A stretch of DNA of 64,000 bases from Pseudopithomyces maydicus. Its lineage: Eukaryota; Ascomycota; Dothideomycetes; Pleosporales; Didymosphaeriaceae. The stretch spans positions 1,302,001-1,366,000 of the forward strand of contig JANTUC010000014.1 in the NCBI GenBank assembly GCA_026873275.1. The letters are read 5' to 3'. The notes below the pieces were generated by a model that worked only from the letters and a program-made list of their open reading frames with translations, made no database searches and was not told the origin of the DNA. The position numbers and the translations under genes were made by a program. Positions 1 through 12,706 of the stretch are shown here, in pieces (position 1 is the first letter of the stretch; each line of letters begins with the position of its first letter).

Positions 1-507
1 GCGCAAGTTCATCCGCAACCCCCTCCTCGGCCGCCGCCAGATGGTTGTGTAAGTGCAGGACGCCGGTTCGCGATGCAGGATGTAGAGAACCGAGGTCTAA
101 TGGGCACACAGCGACGTCCTCCACCCCAACCGTCCCAACGTCTCCAAGGATGAGCTCCGTGGCAAGCTCGGCGAGCTCTACAAGGCCAAGAAGGAGGATG
201 TCTCCGTCTTCGGCTTCAAGACACACTTCGGTGGCGGCAAGAGCACCGGCTTTGCTCTCATCTACGACAGCGCCGAGGCCATGAAGAAGTTCGAGCCCCA
301 CTACAGGCTGGTGCGGTACGGCATGGCCTCCAAGATCGAGAAGGCCAGCAGGCAACAGCGTACGTCTCTCCCTCCCGGCACACCCGCGCCCACGTCCACG
401 CGTGGGACACCCCGACTGACACGCGCACAGGCAAGCAACGCAAGAACAGGTCGAAGGAGTTCCGGGGTACGGCCAAGACCAAGGGTGGCGACAAGAAGAA
501 GAAATAA
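1..507 (+). CDS. RPS24: 40S ribosomal protein eS24 (5' partial)
   Basis: Structural protein of the small ribosomal subunit, acting in the cytoplasm. The reading begins inside the gene at base 2 with RKFIRNPLLGRRQMVV. Exons are 1-48, 112-359 and 431-507. The introns at 49-111 (GTAAGT...CAG) and 360-430 (GTACGT...CAG) restore the family sequence DVLHPNRPNVSKDELR, GGGKSTGFALIYDS and KNRSKEF-RGTAK, and the protein ends in a lysine-rich tail. Only the N-terminal beta strands lie outside the window. The match to eS24 is close over its whole visible length, so I am confident in the family and in both splice joins. Confidence 0.97.
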
Positions 508-3142
508 GCGGGTGCGCTATGACGATGACGGTCGGGACGGAGTCGGTTCTCTGGTTCGGGTGCTTCGCCGTGGACATGACGGAGTTGCAGTGGGCATGAT
601 CATCGTGTACATTTACGAGGAATGCCTGAAAAATAACTCTTTTGGCACGGGGGCCGGCAAGATCAAGATGGGACGGCGTTTGAGATCTCATGAGTCAGTC
701 AGCTAACCATCAAATGCATTTTACGGACCTTTTCATTTCCTGAACGGACTGCCTTTTTCTCTCTCTCGCTTTCGCTCTCGCTCTCGCTCGCAAATGCATC
801 CTGACGCTCTGGGACACACGCATGTATAATAGGAACTTGAGGATACCTCGTGGTGATTGTGCAGATACTGGCAGCCCATGGGTAGTCGTACTATGTATAC
901 ATGGTATCCGCGTCGTTGAACACGTTTACTCGGAACGCGAGTGTTACGACTTTCGTCCTCAATAGCCCCGCATCACAACCCCTGTAAACCTGTAACGTGC
1001 ATATTTACACATTTCTGGCATTCATCATCTGTCCCCAAGTACATCCGCCTCATCGCCACCCTAACCATTTAAAACTCGCAGTACCCTTTGCCCCTTAGAA
1101 TCTACTATCCACCACTGGAACTATTACAGCCCCCATATTGTTGTAACATTAAATTTAGTTATACACGTACTCATTTCCCCTCTAACCCTTTTCGATCTAT
1201 CTCGAAATCAATATCACCTGTCCTTTGCACCTACCCAAGTCCCAAGTCGCAATTACACATGCATATTGTCGCTTCTTCAATGTATATATATAGTGTGGAG
1301 AGGTGAATCACGCAGTGTAACTAATCAGGAAGGTGTAGTATTGGAGAAAAAGGATTGTCCTTTTACAATAATGTAAAGATAACCGTGTACATAGTAGTAG
1401 TTCGACTTGTATTCTATAATACTTTGATATACGCCCTGATTTCACTGTGGAGGTGGACATTATTTTATTTTATTTTCTATTATTCTCGATCTATAATGTC
1501 AATTGCAACACACCTTTGTATTTATTGTGCATTTTGTATTCAGGGAAAGCAGCAGAGTAACTAACTAGATAAAAATGCATATAGTAAATAGGAAGCTGCC
1601 AACCGTTCTTGTAACATTTGAAAACTATTTATTATAAATTATAGTGGTAGTATTAATGAATCAATACGTTCTTCCTGCGTGAAATATATACACTGAGTCT
1701 TAAGTCTACCTGCGTGTAAATGGCAATGATTTAGAAATTAATCAAAAAGGTGTCGAGTCGATATGACGACGGCGTGAAAAATAGTTGGTAATAAGAGTGT
1801 CTCCCCACTAGACAGCGTAAAAAGAAGGCAAATGGCAATAGAGTTTATTGTATATATATATATACATATATCTTAAATTTAATGAATTGCGTAATACCCC
1901 TATTATTGAACCTGTTGCGTCTGGTTGCCTTTCGCTGGAGGTAGCACGATCTGTACAGGTCCTTATAACGTTACTTAAAACATCGTATATATATATAAGT
2001 ACCGTAGACTGCTTACAATATAACTAATGTGTTCTTATAGAAATTCAAAGTAAGATGTATAATAATAATATTAATAATGTAATCATATCAGTATTTACAA
2101 AAGTGAGACTTGGATAAAAATCAATTTATTATATTTAAATAATACTAACTCGAAGAGAAATACTCTTATAGACGTTACGTAAAAAAGTGTACAAGGGATA
2201 AAGAAGTCATGGTACAAGAAACGCATATAAACTAATGCTGGTCAAGCGATTTCCTGCTTGGAAATACACGGACAGGTATACGAAGCTCAAGATTTATATT
2301 ATTAGTATGAATGGTTAAAGAGAAGCCGAAGTATTGTAAAGCGTTAAGTGCCCATTTAGAGTCTTTATGAAGTGTATCTTGACAGAAGAGAGAATAAATT
2401 TAGAATATATGTAGTAGTGTTAACGTAGCAAAGCTCTGAGATCAATTAAAATCGAAATAATAATAAAGCTATTTATCCGTAGGCAGACAGGCAGTCTAGT
2501 GTCATAAAAATAGGTATTTACGCAGCCAGTAGTTTTTTCTCTTACACATTCTATCTATTTGTTATGTTCACACAGAAGTGAACCATCTATTCTTGTAGAA
2601 TGGCCCATTATAAAAAAAACTAGCCCAACAGTGTGACCACCTATAAACATACACTCACCCCAAAGAACCCCACCGCTAAAATTTGCATACAGATCATCCA
2701 TCAACCATTCAAATCACAGGGGCCTACGATCCCTATCTCCACACTACTATCTTATATCTACACAACCCCCCATGTCCTTAACATCACAAAAATCAAGCTC
2801 CTCCATGAAATCAGTCTTACACAAGACATCGGTATTACATTCTTAAATTAAGGGGTATCGATCTATTTACATATCTGTCTATCCATCAAAGCTCCATGCG
2901 TGAGCACATGTGTGCCAATCATACTGCGGCGCACTTGCCTACACAGAAAGAATATCGAGTCAGAGTCAGAGCTACCTACATACGTAGCTGTGACCGAGGC
3001 TCGGGCTTTGTGGAGTCGTGGTGTAATCGTACAGGGAATGCTGTTTGCATCGTGGATGGCTCTTTCGTTTCGTACAGTGTGGTTACAAGGGGCTGCTCTT
3101 TGGAGGGTCCCCATGGGGTGAGAGACACACTTGCGTGAAGGC
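508..3142. other. AT-rich intergenic region
   Basis: No gene is supported here. The first 250 bases are probably the RPS24 3' UTR and include a degenerate CT/CG-rich tract near 760-800. From about 1000 to 2860 the sequence is strongly AT-rich with short TA runs (near 1850-1868 and 1985-1998) and stops in every frame. Open frames are short and lack codon structure. The part from 2860 to 3142 flanks the Vps72 stop and is likely its 3' UTR. Confidence 0.6.
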
Positions 3143-5259
3143 TCACGTGGGTTTTGTGCTCTCCTCCGTCTTGACAGCAGCAGGTGTTGCTGGAGCTGGG
3201 GTTGGGGCTGGGGCCGTCGCCGTCGCCGTCCCCGTCGCAGCACCCATCCCCATCTCCACCACCTTCTCCCCCTCCCTCCCCTTCCTCTCCATCTCCAAAA
3301 ACCTCCTCGGCACCCCCGCCGCGGGCGCCATCCCCAAGAACCCCTTCCCCCTACTCTCCATCGGCTTCGCCCTCCCCCCAACATAACACCCCAACTCCCC
3401 ACACCACACGAACCCGCCGCCCACGACCCCCCTCAGCACCCCAAACGCCCTACTATCCCTATACGCGATGCCCGTCTCCGGATCCCGATACCGCGCCTCC
3501 TTGTTGCTGACGGCGCACAGCTCCTTCTTCGGGCGCGCGAGGGCCTCCTTCTCCTTCTTCGTCTTGGGCGCGTTGAGCATGGCGGTGACGAAGGCGGTTG
3601 CGTCGGGGAGGGACCACGCGAAGAGCGCGGTGGAGAGCTGGATGAGGGCGGCGCGGTCTTTTTCTTTGAGGAGGGAGGCGGTGCTGCGGGCGCGGGTGGT
3701 GGTTGGGGGGGCGGCGTCGAGGTTGGGGAAGGAGGAGAGGATGAGGAGGTTGCGGAGGGCGCGGCGGATGAGTTTTTTGCGCGGGGGAGGAGGGGGAGGG
3801 AGAGGGGCTTGGAGTTGGGGAGTTTGGAGGGCTAGGGGTGGGTGGAAGGGCGGGGTGAGGGTTTGCGGGGCGAGGGTGGGTTCTTGGGGTTGGGGTTGGG
3901 GTTGGGGATGGGGGAAGAGGGAGGAGGTGAGGGAGAGGTTGTCGATGGAGTGGGATGAGGAGAGGAAGGGGTTGGGGGGAGCTCGGGGTGGGATGTTGGG
4001 AGGAAGGGGTTTGGTGGTAGTTCGTGGGTAGAGGTGGGCTGTTGTGGCTGTGAGTATTGTTCCATGCCGAAGAGGAACGAGTCCGAGTTCTCTGGAGGAG
4101 CAAACATGAGGGTGTTCGAAAAGGGAAGCCCTTGCGAGAGTGTGACATCTGGCATGGACATGGATTGTGACTCTGCTGGTTGGGATGTGGGCGTAATCTG
4201 AGGGGGCTGCGACGTCTGCGGCTGATCAGCGGCCGTTGGTGTTTGTTGCGTCTGATCGCCGGGAGCAGGTTGGTCTGTGGGGACGGGCACGGGTGTTTCC
4301 TTGTTCAGTTTCTCCTCCAGCTCGTCGAGGCTCGGGGCCCCCTTCCCTGTGTGTTTGATCTTATCATCCACCCAGATGGCGGGGCCACTGTAGAAGCGCA
4401 CGAAGGGCCCCTCGATCTGCCTGTTCTTGAGAGCGTCGATCTTGGCCTGCCGTTCGGCGGCTCGCTGCTCCTCTGCCTCTTCCCAGCGGTGCAGCGTCTT
4501 CTTGTTGATGCGCTCTACCCGCGCAGCTTCAGCGAGACGCTCCGCCTGGGTCAGCGGCTTCGGCTCGTCCTTGGCCTTGCGCGCCTCAGCGGCCTTCATC
4601 ATGGCCAAGGTTTCGTCGCGGCGTTGGTCTTTCTCCTTCAGTTTCGCGAGGGTGTGCTCCTTGTTCGCTATCGTCTGCTTCCGCGATGAAGTTCGTATGG
4701 GACCGTCTTCCTCGGTGGGAATCCACGATGCCCTCTCCGACTTCTTCTTCGGGCGGGGTGGAGGGGCGGCAGACGGGACGTCGAGCTTGACGCGTTTGCG
4801 CGAAGCAGCAGCCAGACGAGCGGCGAAGGGGTTGGCGGCCGTCTTGCGTTTCTTGGTCCGCTCCTGGCGCTCTGCCTTGCGCAGCTCCCTCTCGCCGGCA
4901 TCGTCGTCGTCGGCGCCGTCGTCTTCGTCCTCGGACGAGGAGGAGTCCAGGTTGTAGTCCTCCTGCTCGTTCGCGTCGTCGCCCACAAACTCCTCCTCGT
5001 TGGCCACCTCTTCCCACTCCTCGCCCCACTGCTCCTCCTCCGCCTGCTTGGCCAGGAGGGTGGACATGCGGTTGCCCGCGTTTGATCTCCGGGCGCGCGA
5101 AACGACCATGAGGTCGACGGGCTGGTCGGGCTCGCTGTCGCTGTCGCCGCCGCCATGGCCGTCCGAGTGTGGGTGCCCGCCATTGCCATGTTCCTCTGGC
5201 GGCGGCGTCGGGGTCGGCGTGCGGTCGTCGACCGGCCGCTCTGCTGGGTCCGTGGACAT
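3143..5259 (-). CDS. VPS72: Vps72/Swc2 (YL1), SWR1 chromatin-remodelling subunit; frame break
   Basis: Subunit of the SWR1 complex that binds the histone H2A.Z-H2B dimer and helps deposit it in nucleosomes; nuclear. The N-terminal YL1 signature (SRARRSNAGNRMSTLL, about residues 50-65) is followed by an acidic stretch and lysine/arginine-rich helices. The C-terminal YL1_C motif (CAVSNKEARYRDPETG) lies near bases 3450-3520. The start ATG at 5259 (MSTDPAERP) is preferred over one at 5355 because the extra residues look like untranslated leader. The N-terminal frame runs past base 4000, but YL1_C is in another frame. One additional C in the minus-strand C6 run at 3974-3979 joins them and gives about 705 residues. 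No GT donor exists in the overlap, so an intron does not explain it. No intron is seen elsewhere in the gene. Confidence 0.88.
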
Positions 5260-6947
5260 GGCGCGGGTGCGGGCGCGGGTGCGGGTAGCTGGCTGGATGA
5301 TGCGATCAGGTGGGATGCAGGGCTTGAGCACTCCAGTGCTGGAGGGCAGGCGCACGCGGGTGTCTGAGACGACCAGGAGGCGCCCTAGCGCGTCCCGGCG
5401 AGCTTCTCGAAGGACGGTGGAAGGCTCCGTTTATGCGTTCGCGCGGGCGTCAGCGCTGGCGGTGTTTATGCTCTCGCAGCGGGGGCTCAGGCGCACGGCA
5501 CGGCAGACAGCGATCACAGGGCTGGCGTCTATGCGCGCCCGTCTTTTGGTTTCACGACACGGACTGGCACGGAGGTGCTGTTGATGCACGCGGGGGCGAT
5601 CTGCCTGCGGCGTGTGTTGAAGGGCAGCCATATTGAATTCTACGAACGGGTCGGCCCACACGTGCCAGAATGCCAAGCGGCCCGAAACGTAGCGCCGCCC
5701 AGCCTGTCTATCGGAGGGCTCGCGGAGCCAAAACCTAGCGTCCGCTGTTTGGAGGGCGAGGGCAGGCCGCAGGGTATGTAGGTACCTACTGTATGTAGCT
5801 GCGGTCTCTGAGAACAGCGTCGCCGAGTCGTGTCGACTTGGGACCGCCATCATCCCGCCATCATCTCCGCGGCCTCCAGCTCGCCGTTGCACCTGTAGTG
5901 TGCTCCCTCCTGCTCTGCCCGAAATAAACCAGGCTGGCCGCCTCCAGGGCGTGGCCTTGGTCTTCCTCCTGTGCAGCCCCAGGTGCGGCGGCGGGCTGAG
6001 CACCACCACCACGGTTCAAACTTCAACCTGCGCACGCCGCCGCCGCCGCTACACCTGCAGAGGCGTCACTCGGCCCATGATGTGCGTTTGGTGGTGGGCC
6101 ATGTGATGTGCATGAGTGCAGAGCGACGTCCTGGGCGACGTCCTGAGGGCTGTGCGACTCCTTCCACCCAGCGACACTAAATAGCGAGGGTTTGTACAGT
6201 CCAGCGGCACGGCCAATGGCAGCTGTAGGCGGGGCAGGTCCACGTCAGGCGCAGCGACGGTGTCGTTCGACGTCGTTTCATGTGTGGGCGGGCCAGTTAC
6301 GAGTAGACGGCAGCGCCCCTATTGCGCATGCCATCCATCCACAGCTTCCTCGCAGGCGACAGCCCCGGTCCAACATCAAACCGCACCAGCACGTCTTCTA
6401 GGTCGCGTTTCCATCCGAATCGGGCGGCTTGCGTGAGCGTTTGGAGTCGTCCAGCCGTCCGTGTCCCTGGCCCAGTGCGCTCAGCGCTAGTATTCTACGC
6501 GAATTGTACTTTACTTCCACTAACCACCCAACCTCTTGCACTCCCTCCTGCGCTCCCGCATCTCCCCCCCAAACCCGATGAGCGAACGTGTTAATCACGC
6601 TTAATCCCCCCATTTGCTTCGCTTCTCCAGGCTGCTCGCGGCTTGTCTATTGCTGTACCGTAATCAGGACCTCCGCCGGCGACCCAATCTGTCTCATTCA
6701 CCCACGAGACCAAGCCCCGACCGTCACTCCTTGATTGGCATCTCGAGCCTGCGTTGAACGCCCTCCCTGACCGCGCTCGCACCCGTCCCAGACAATCCCA
6801 CGCTGAGCTGAGCCCGGTCTTGCTGGCAATAATCCACTCGCCTCACATTCCTTTGGCCGGTACCAACCCACCTTCTGCCCTTGCCCTGGTCTTGGTACCT
6901 CGATATTCCTTCCGCTAGACGAACAACCACAGGGTCTGTAATACCTA
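5260..6947. other. Divergent intergenic/promoter region between VPS72 and the PUF gene
   Basis: GC-rich spacer between two divergently transcribed genes, expected to hold both promoters and both 5' UTRs. Several open frames cross it on both strands, but none has recognisable protein content. The last 450 bases before the PUF start are pyrimidine-rich, as is common in fungal 5' leaders. I see no repeat or RNA gene. Confidence 0.5.
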
Positions 6948-9900
6948 ATGGCTCCCTCCAACCGCCCCGACCACCACATCAACCTCAACTACATCCCCCA
7001 GCTCACCTCCCAGGCCCCGCTGTCGGCCTCGTCCACCACCTCGGCCTCGCCCACCGAGCCCCCATCCTCGGGCGGCTCCATCCGCTTCCCAATGCCAAAT
7101 ACAAATGCATCGAACCCGCTCGCGGGCGCCGCTGCTGGTGCAAGGCTGGGTGCAGGCTCGCCGTCGCATGAATATGGCGGCCGATTGTACTCAAAGCGGT
7201 TTGTCGCATCCTGAAACCCCGCGCTCAGATCTCATTGTGGCTAACGTCCGTTGCAGCGCTCGCGAAATTCAAGCGCAGGAAGGCCTAACTCCCCAAATGT
7301 GGGGTCCGCCCACGAGTGGAAACTCCACCCCGCTGCGAGAGACCATCCCAGAGTCTCCCAACGGCGAGAGCTTCCCCGACTTCAACGGAGCCATGCCCGA
7401 GCCCGCTGCTGCTCAGACGTCTGGCCGTCGTGCCCGCGCAGGCACCCTTCCCTCGCGATTCTCGCCAGCAGCTGCTCCGCCCGGCTTGCTGTCTGCCTCG
7501 TCGCTCCTTCCCAAGACCTCCCGCCCGACACCGTCCACGAGCCCTTTCAAGCCCAGCGCTGGCACACCCACAGAACACGCAGGCTTCGCCGCCCCTCTCG
7601 GCTCGACCAATGCCGCTGCTAAATCAGCTCTGCTGTCTCGTCTGCGTGCTGGCTCTATGCCGCAACGACCGGGCTTCTTGCCACCTGCCGTCTCGCCCTT
7701 CGGCAACTCCATTTTCTCCACCGGCTGGACCAGCAGCCGTGACCGCAGCAGCACGCTCCAAAGCATTGCTTCGCAGCCCTCGAATGGACCCGCGTCACCC
7801 CAATCTTCTTTCTCTCGGGACTCGCTTGCTGACACCGATGTAAAGACACTGGATTACCTGGGCTTGGTGGACACGCCACAGCCAGCTCGTGCCACTCTGG
7901 CTCCGTCTGATATCGAGCTGCTCCTTGAAGGCCAGCGCGCGATGAACCAGAACGCAACTGCCGCCGCCAACCGTTTCCGCTCGTACTCTGTCAATGCCAA
8001 GGAGAAATACGCTGATGACGAGGATGAGCTTGACCAGGCTGCTTATGGTGGCTACAGTGGAACGATGACCCCGGCCGAAGCCAGCGCTCTGGCCATCCAC
8101 GAAGCTGTTCGACAACACAACTTGGAAGTGCAAGCGTTTGCCAACTTTGCCAGCGCTACTCGTCCTCGTGCTCGCACTGCAGGCGTGCTTGACTCGCCTT
8201 CCCAGCGTCTCCAACTCCGAAACTACCTCCCGACGTCGTCCCGTCTTGACAGCAGCCTCACTGCTGCCGATCTCACTGAAGAGGCCGAATACAATCTGAC
8301 TGAGGCTGTTAAGAACCTTCAGTTGGGCGGCAAGCCCGGCGCCAACCTTGGCGACGATACTCTGGAGGGTCCGACACGCGCTCTTTGGCTTGGAAACATC
8401 CCCTCCTCCACCACAGTTTCGTCTTTGGATGTCATCTTCAAGGCCTTCGGCCCCATCGAGTCTACCCGTGTTCTGACACACAAGAACTGCGGATTTGTCA
8501 ACTACGAGAGCCTTGACAGTGCGATCCAGGCGAAGCTGCAGCTCAACGGCAAAGAAATTTTCCCTGGAGCTGGCCCAGTACGCATTGGTTACGCCAAGGT
8601 CCCCAGTGCCGCAGCTACTCCTGGCCACAACGGCCTCTACCCCTCGCCAAGCCCCGATCCGCTTGCTAAAGCTCAAGCAGAAGGTGCGAACCTGCCGAAC
8701 AGCAATGCGAAGGGCAGTGGTGCGCGTGCTGAGAGCGCTTCTGTTCCCCTCACTACTCCGGAGCTCACAGATATCTGTGGCGACATCGTCAACATCGTAA
8801 AAGAGTTGGGTGCCACGGACGAGGAGCAGATGCGCATCTCAGCTCAAGTTGAGCAAGCTGTTCAGCATGATGATTACGTCTCCGAGATTCCCCCTGTTGA
8901 GGAGCCGAGCCACACTCGTGTGCACGATGCACCTCGCCTGAGGGAGATTCGCAAGCGCATCGACAACAACTCTTGCTCGCAGCCCGAAATTGAGGAGATT
9001 GCTATGAACATGCTGCCTGAAATCGCCGAGCTTTCATCCGATTACCTGGGTAACACGGTTGTGCAGAAGCTGTTCGAATACTGCTCGGAGCCGACTAAGG
9101 AGGCCATGTTGCGTGAGATCGCTCCTCATTTGGCCAAGATTGGTGTGCACAAGAACGGAACATGGGCCGCTCAGAAAATCATTGATGTCGCTAGGACACC
9201 TGCTCTGCAAAAGATGGTGGTTGAGGCTCTTCGACCATACGCTGTAGCACTTTTCCTCGACCAATTTGGCAACTATGTCATGCAAGGCTGCCTCCGGTAC
9301 TCGGCTCCCCTGAACAATTTCATTTTTGAAGCTATGCTCAGCCGACTTTGGGATCTTGCCCAGGGCCGATTCGGTGCGCGAGCCATGCGGGCCTGCTTGG
9401 AGAGCCACTACGCCACAAAGGATCAACAACGCATGGTTGCGGCTGCGATTGCCCTCCACAGCGTGCAGCTTGCAACTAACGCTAACGGCGCTCTTCTTCT
9501 GACTTGGTTCCTCGACACGTGCAACTTCCCTAGGCGCCGTACAGTTCTTGCTCCTAGGCTTGTTCCGCATATCGTCCATCTCTGCACACACAAGGTCGCT
9601 TATCTGACTGTTTTGAAGATCATCAACCAGCGGAACGAACCGGATGCTCGTGATACCATTCTCCAGGCATTGTTCTTCTCGCCCAATGATCAAGTTTTGG
9701 AAGATATTCTGATCGACCAGAACTGTGGCGCAACCTTGATATTCAAGGTTTTGACCACTCCTTTCTTTGATGAGAAGATCCGCCCTGATGTTGTCCAGAA
9801 CGTTCGCAATGTTCTGACCCGCATCAAGGCACAGCCAGGGCAAGGCTACAAGCGATTGATGGATGAAGTCAACCTCTCAACACGCGGCGGTCCTGGCCAC

Positions 9901-10416
9901 CGGGAGCATTCGCAAACCCGCACAGCCTCTGCAAGAGACAGCCCTGCTGGCTCACACGCCGAGCCTCGCCAATTTTACCCCGGTGTTGCACCACCGGGAA
10001 TGGATCCCATCGCGTTGCAGCGAACCGCAAGCATGGACTCCAACGGATTTGACCCGCAATACCCCATGGGCGTGAGCGGCCCAATGTTCATGCCTGGTAT
10101 GCCTGCTATGTCAGGCCAGCAGCAGCTCCAGTATCAGCAACTGCTTGCCTCACAATCACGAGGACAGCCATTTTACCCACCAATGAACGGCTTCCAGCCC
10201 CCAGTATCTGGCATGGAGTTTAGGAACGCAAGCCCAGTTGCGGGTCCTGGCTTCAACGGATCACCGATGATGCAGCCTACGGGCCTTGGACAGGGCATGG
10301 GCCCAGTCTCGGGCACGCCGCAGATGTACCCATATAACATGTATATGCCTCAGCAGCAGCAGCAAGCCGCTGGTGGAGGTCAGCGACGGGGCAGGGTAAG
10401 CGAAAGATTCCAATGA
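6948..10416 (+). CDS. RRM plus Pumilio (PUF) RNA-binding protein, Jsn1/Puf1-Puf2 type
   Basis: Predicted cytoplasmic regulator of mRNA stability and localisation that binds 3' UTRs through PUF repeats. Exons are 6948-7198 and 7257-10416 with an intron at 7199-7256 (ending TTGCAG), giving 1136 residues. The first exon begins MAPSNRPDHHINLNYIPQ. A low-complexity Ser/Pro/Ala region is followed by an RRM at about 455-535 (ALWLGNIPSS, NCGFVNYES). The PUF repeats lie at about 660-930, with motifs such as GNTVVQKLFEYC, NGTWAAQKII and FGNYVMQGCL. The C-terminus is rich in Gln, Pro, Met and Gly. An RRM in front of PUF repeats is the arrangement of yeast Jsn1/Puf1 and Puf2, not Puf3 or Puf5. The gene has no frame break over more than 3 kb. 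Confidence 0.93.
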
Positions 10417-11982
10417 ATGGAAGACCAATCGTACTGACTGTACATAGCGTTAAATGATCAATGTAAACGGGAAAATTTAGAGAAGCATTTCAAGACGATG
10501 ACATGACTGCGTTCTGCGTTGGCGCGCATTTCCTCGTGTTGTAAAAGACAATAGCACAGACCTCTGTACATGATCCATGGGCATGTATGACCTGACTTTC
10601 GATATTCTCCGCCGGTCCTGCACAGATGTGGTACATATCCGACGACTCAGCGACGCCGGCACATACGCCTCATCTTCTTTCCTTGAGTCATCTTTACTTC
10701 GAGGAGAGCAGGGGGCTGGCCTACCTTGGCTCTCACGCCGTTTCACGACTTGCATGTTTGTTTCCTACATATCTAGCGCCCTCTCTCTACCTCTCTCTCT
10801 CTCTCTCTCTATATCTGTTCGATCTGGACCAAGATCCACCCGAGTTCGAGCACACATACAGACAATTATCAAATCAAAAATATACAAACAAAACGTTCGC
10901 TCTGCGGTTTGGCTTCGGAAAGGGATGGAAAAATGGTCCGTGATGCGGCGGCTGGGTTTCTTCTCAACACCGCGTCATACTTCTTGTATCTTACTTGGGG
11001 CGAAAACAGGGCATGAGGGTGGCGTGGCGTGGCGAATGCGAACGGCGTATGCGCATGCAAATCTTTTTATCTTTTTTTTCCAAATCATGATGGCTCCGCA
11101 TCCGTTCCCGAATGTATACGACGAAAGTACGTACAGTGTTATCTTTTCGGCTTGGCAACGGGGGTCGTGGTGTTTTTTCATTTTTTTTATCACATTCGGC
11201 ATTCCTCCTCATTTTTTTTGTTATCCTTCTTTCTCTTTCCCTTTCTCTCCTCTCCTTTTTCTCCTCTTTTCGGTCTTTTTGGCTTGGATCTTGGTCTTCG
11301 TCCCTTACCCGACGAATGGTCTGGTCTGTTCGAGTCAGTCGTGTACCGCGGTTTCGGAGCTCACGCATAGTGCGGGGCGGAATGGAATCGTGTGGCAAAA
11401 GTCGGGCGAAGAGAGGTTTTGGAGATTTAGGAGTGATGTGTTTTCGTGCCTGGCTGGCGTGTTTTTATCTGGTTTGGGGGTTGCTTCTCTCTCTCTCTCT
11501 CTCTCTCTCTTTTTCGCTTTGTGGGTGGTGTAGGGTGGATGATGTATGGGTCGATGGATGGAAAGGAAACAAGGAGAGGGAGAGACATGGGATCGGGACC
11601 AGGTGATGTAAGGCAGACAGATAGAAATGCGATTTAGCTGGTTTGGAAAGCAATGGGCGAGTTGTGCTTGGGTGGCGTCGTGATGATGGTGAAAGGAAGG
11701 TACGTGATGCATGTTATGTCCGCACGCCTCGGAAGGATAGAAAGATACGTGTACAATTTCGTTTCTTTTGGATTTTAACATCCTAGGGTATCACGGCAAC
11801 GTCTATATATGATATGATAAGATAACAAGTCGAGCAGAGAAAGCAAGCAAAAACGCCGCCCGTTTTGGGAATCAACGTCCACCATTCTGGGTCTGGGATC
11901 CTCTTACGTGGTCCACCTCTTCTTTTTTGCAAAGCCAGAATGAAAATAAAAATACAAAGATGGGAACGGTACAAAGTCTCAC
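10417..11982. other. Convergent 3' region with CT microsatellites
   Basis: Lies between the convergent PUF and CEG1 genes, so it probably holds two 3' UTRs. It contains CT runs near 10785-10812 and 11486-11512, and T-rich stretches between 11060 and 11280. The open frames here (the longest on the plus strand at 10577-11533) are rich in Ser, Phe and Leu translated from these pyrimidine tracts. I do not consider them genes. Confidence 0.55.
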
Positions 11983-12675
11983 CTAACGCCCCCCACCACT
12001 CGCATCGTCAACCCTCCGCCGCTTATTCGCATGCTCGTAGTCCTGCGGTGGCCCTGTAAACACGCCGTTAGCCCAACCCAACCCAACTCCACTCAGCCCC
12101 CTCCGCTCACCGCACCACACATCCACGCACCTCACCACACGCACGCACGCACCCACCTAAACAAAACATTTCACATACCCGCCTGCCCCTGCACCCCCTT
12201 AATCGCGCGCTTGATCGCCCCCTCGGCGCCCCTCAACTCCGCCTCCGTAACCGGATCCTCGATGCTCCCCAGCACGCTCTCCACCGTCGACACGTGATTC
12301 GCATCCGCCTTGTCGTCGCGCCACCGCGGCGTCCCATCGTCGTCCTTCTTGAAGCGCCACCGCCCGTCCACGTCGCGGTAGCACTCGATGATGCGGCCGT
12401 CGAGGCGCTGGTTCAGGCCCTTGAGCATCTCCCACTCGGCGGCCGAGACGCTCAGGTCGTGCGCGAAGGGCCGGTAGTCGGACTTGCCGTGGTTGACGAG
12501 CAGGTGGAAGGCGGTGGGGGGAGTCGTAGTCGGGCTCGTCTGGGGAGGAGGGGAGCGAGGGGAAGGTGCCGAGGCGGAGCTTGAAGTCGATGGTGTTTTC
12601 GTGTGGGGGCTTCCATTTGAGGATGTGCGGGTCGGTGCCGAATTCGTAGCTGGGGTGGTTAGTTAGAGATGGGGT

Positions 12676-12706
<31 letters not shown>

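Noticed and set aside
3885..3915. TTGGGG repeats resembling a telomere
   Set aside because: They encode a QP repeat within the VPS72 coding sequence and are interstitial, with only four units.
3459..4148. Long minus-strand Pro-rich frame overlapping VPS72
   Set aside because: It is the third frame of the C-rich VPS72 linker; real YL1 content is in the other two frames.
7795..8676. 293-residue minus-strand frame inside the PUF gene
   Set aside because: Antisense shadow of a well-supported coding sequence; no domain content.
10577..11533. 318-residue plus-strand frame between PUF and CEG1
   Set aside because: Composition comes from CT and T tracts; no start context, motif or conserved block.
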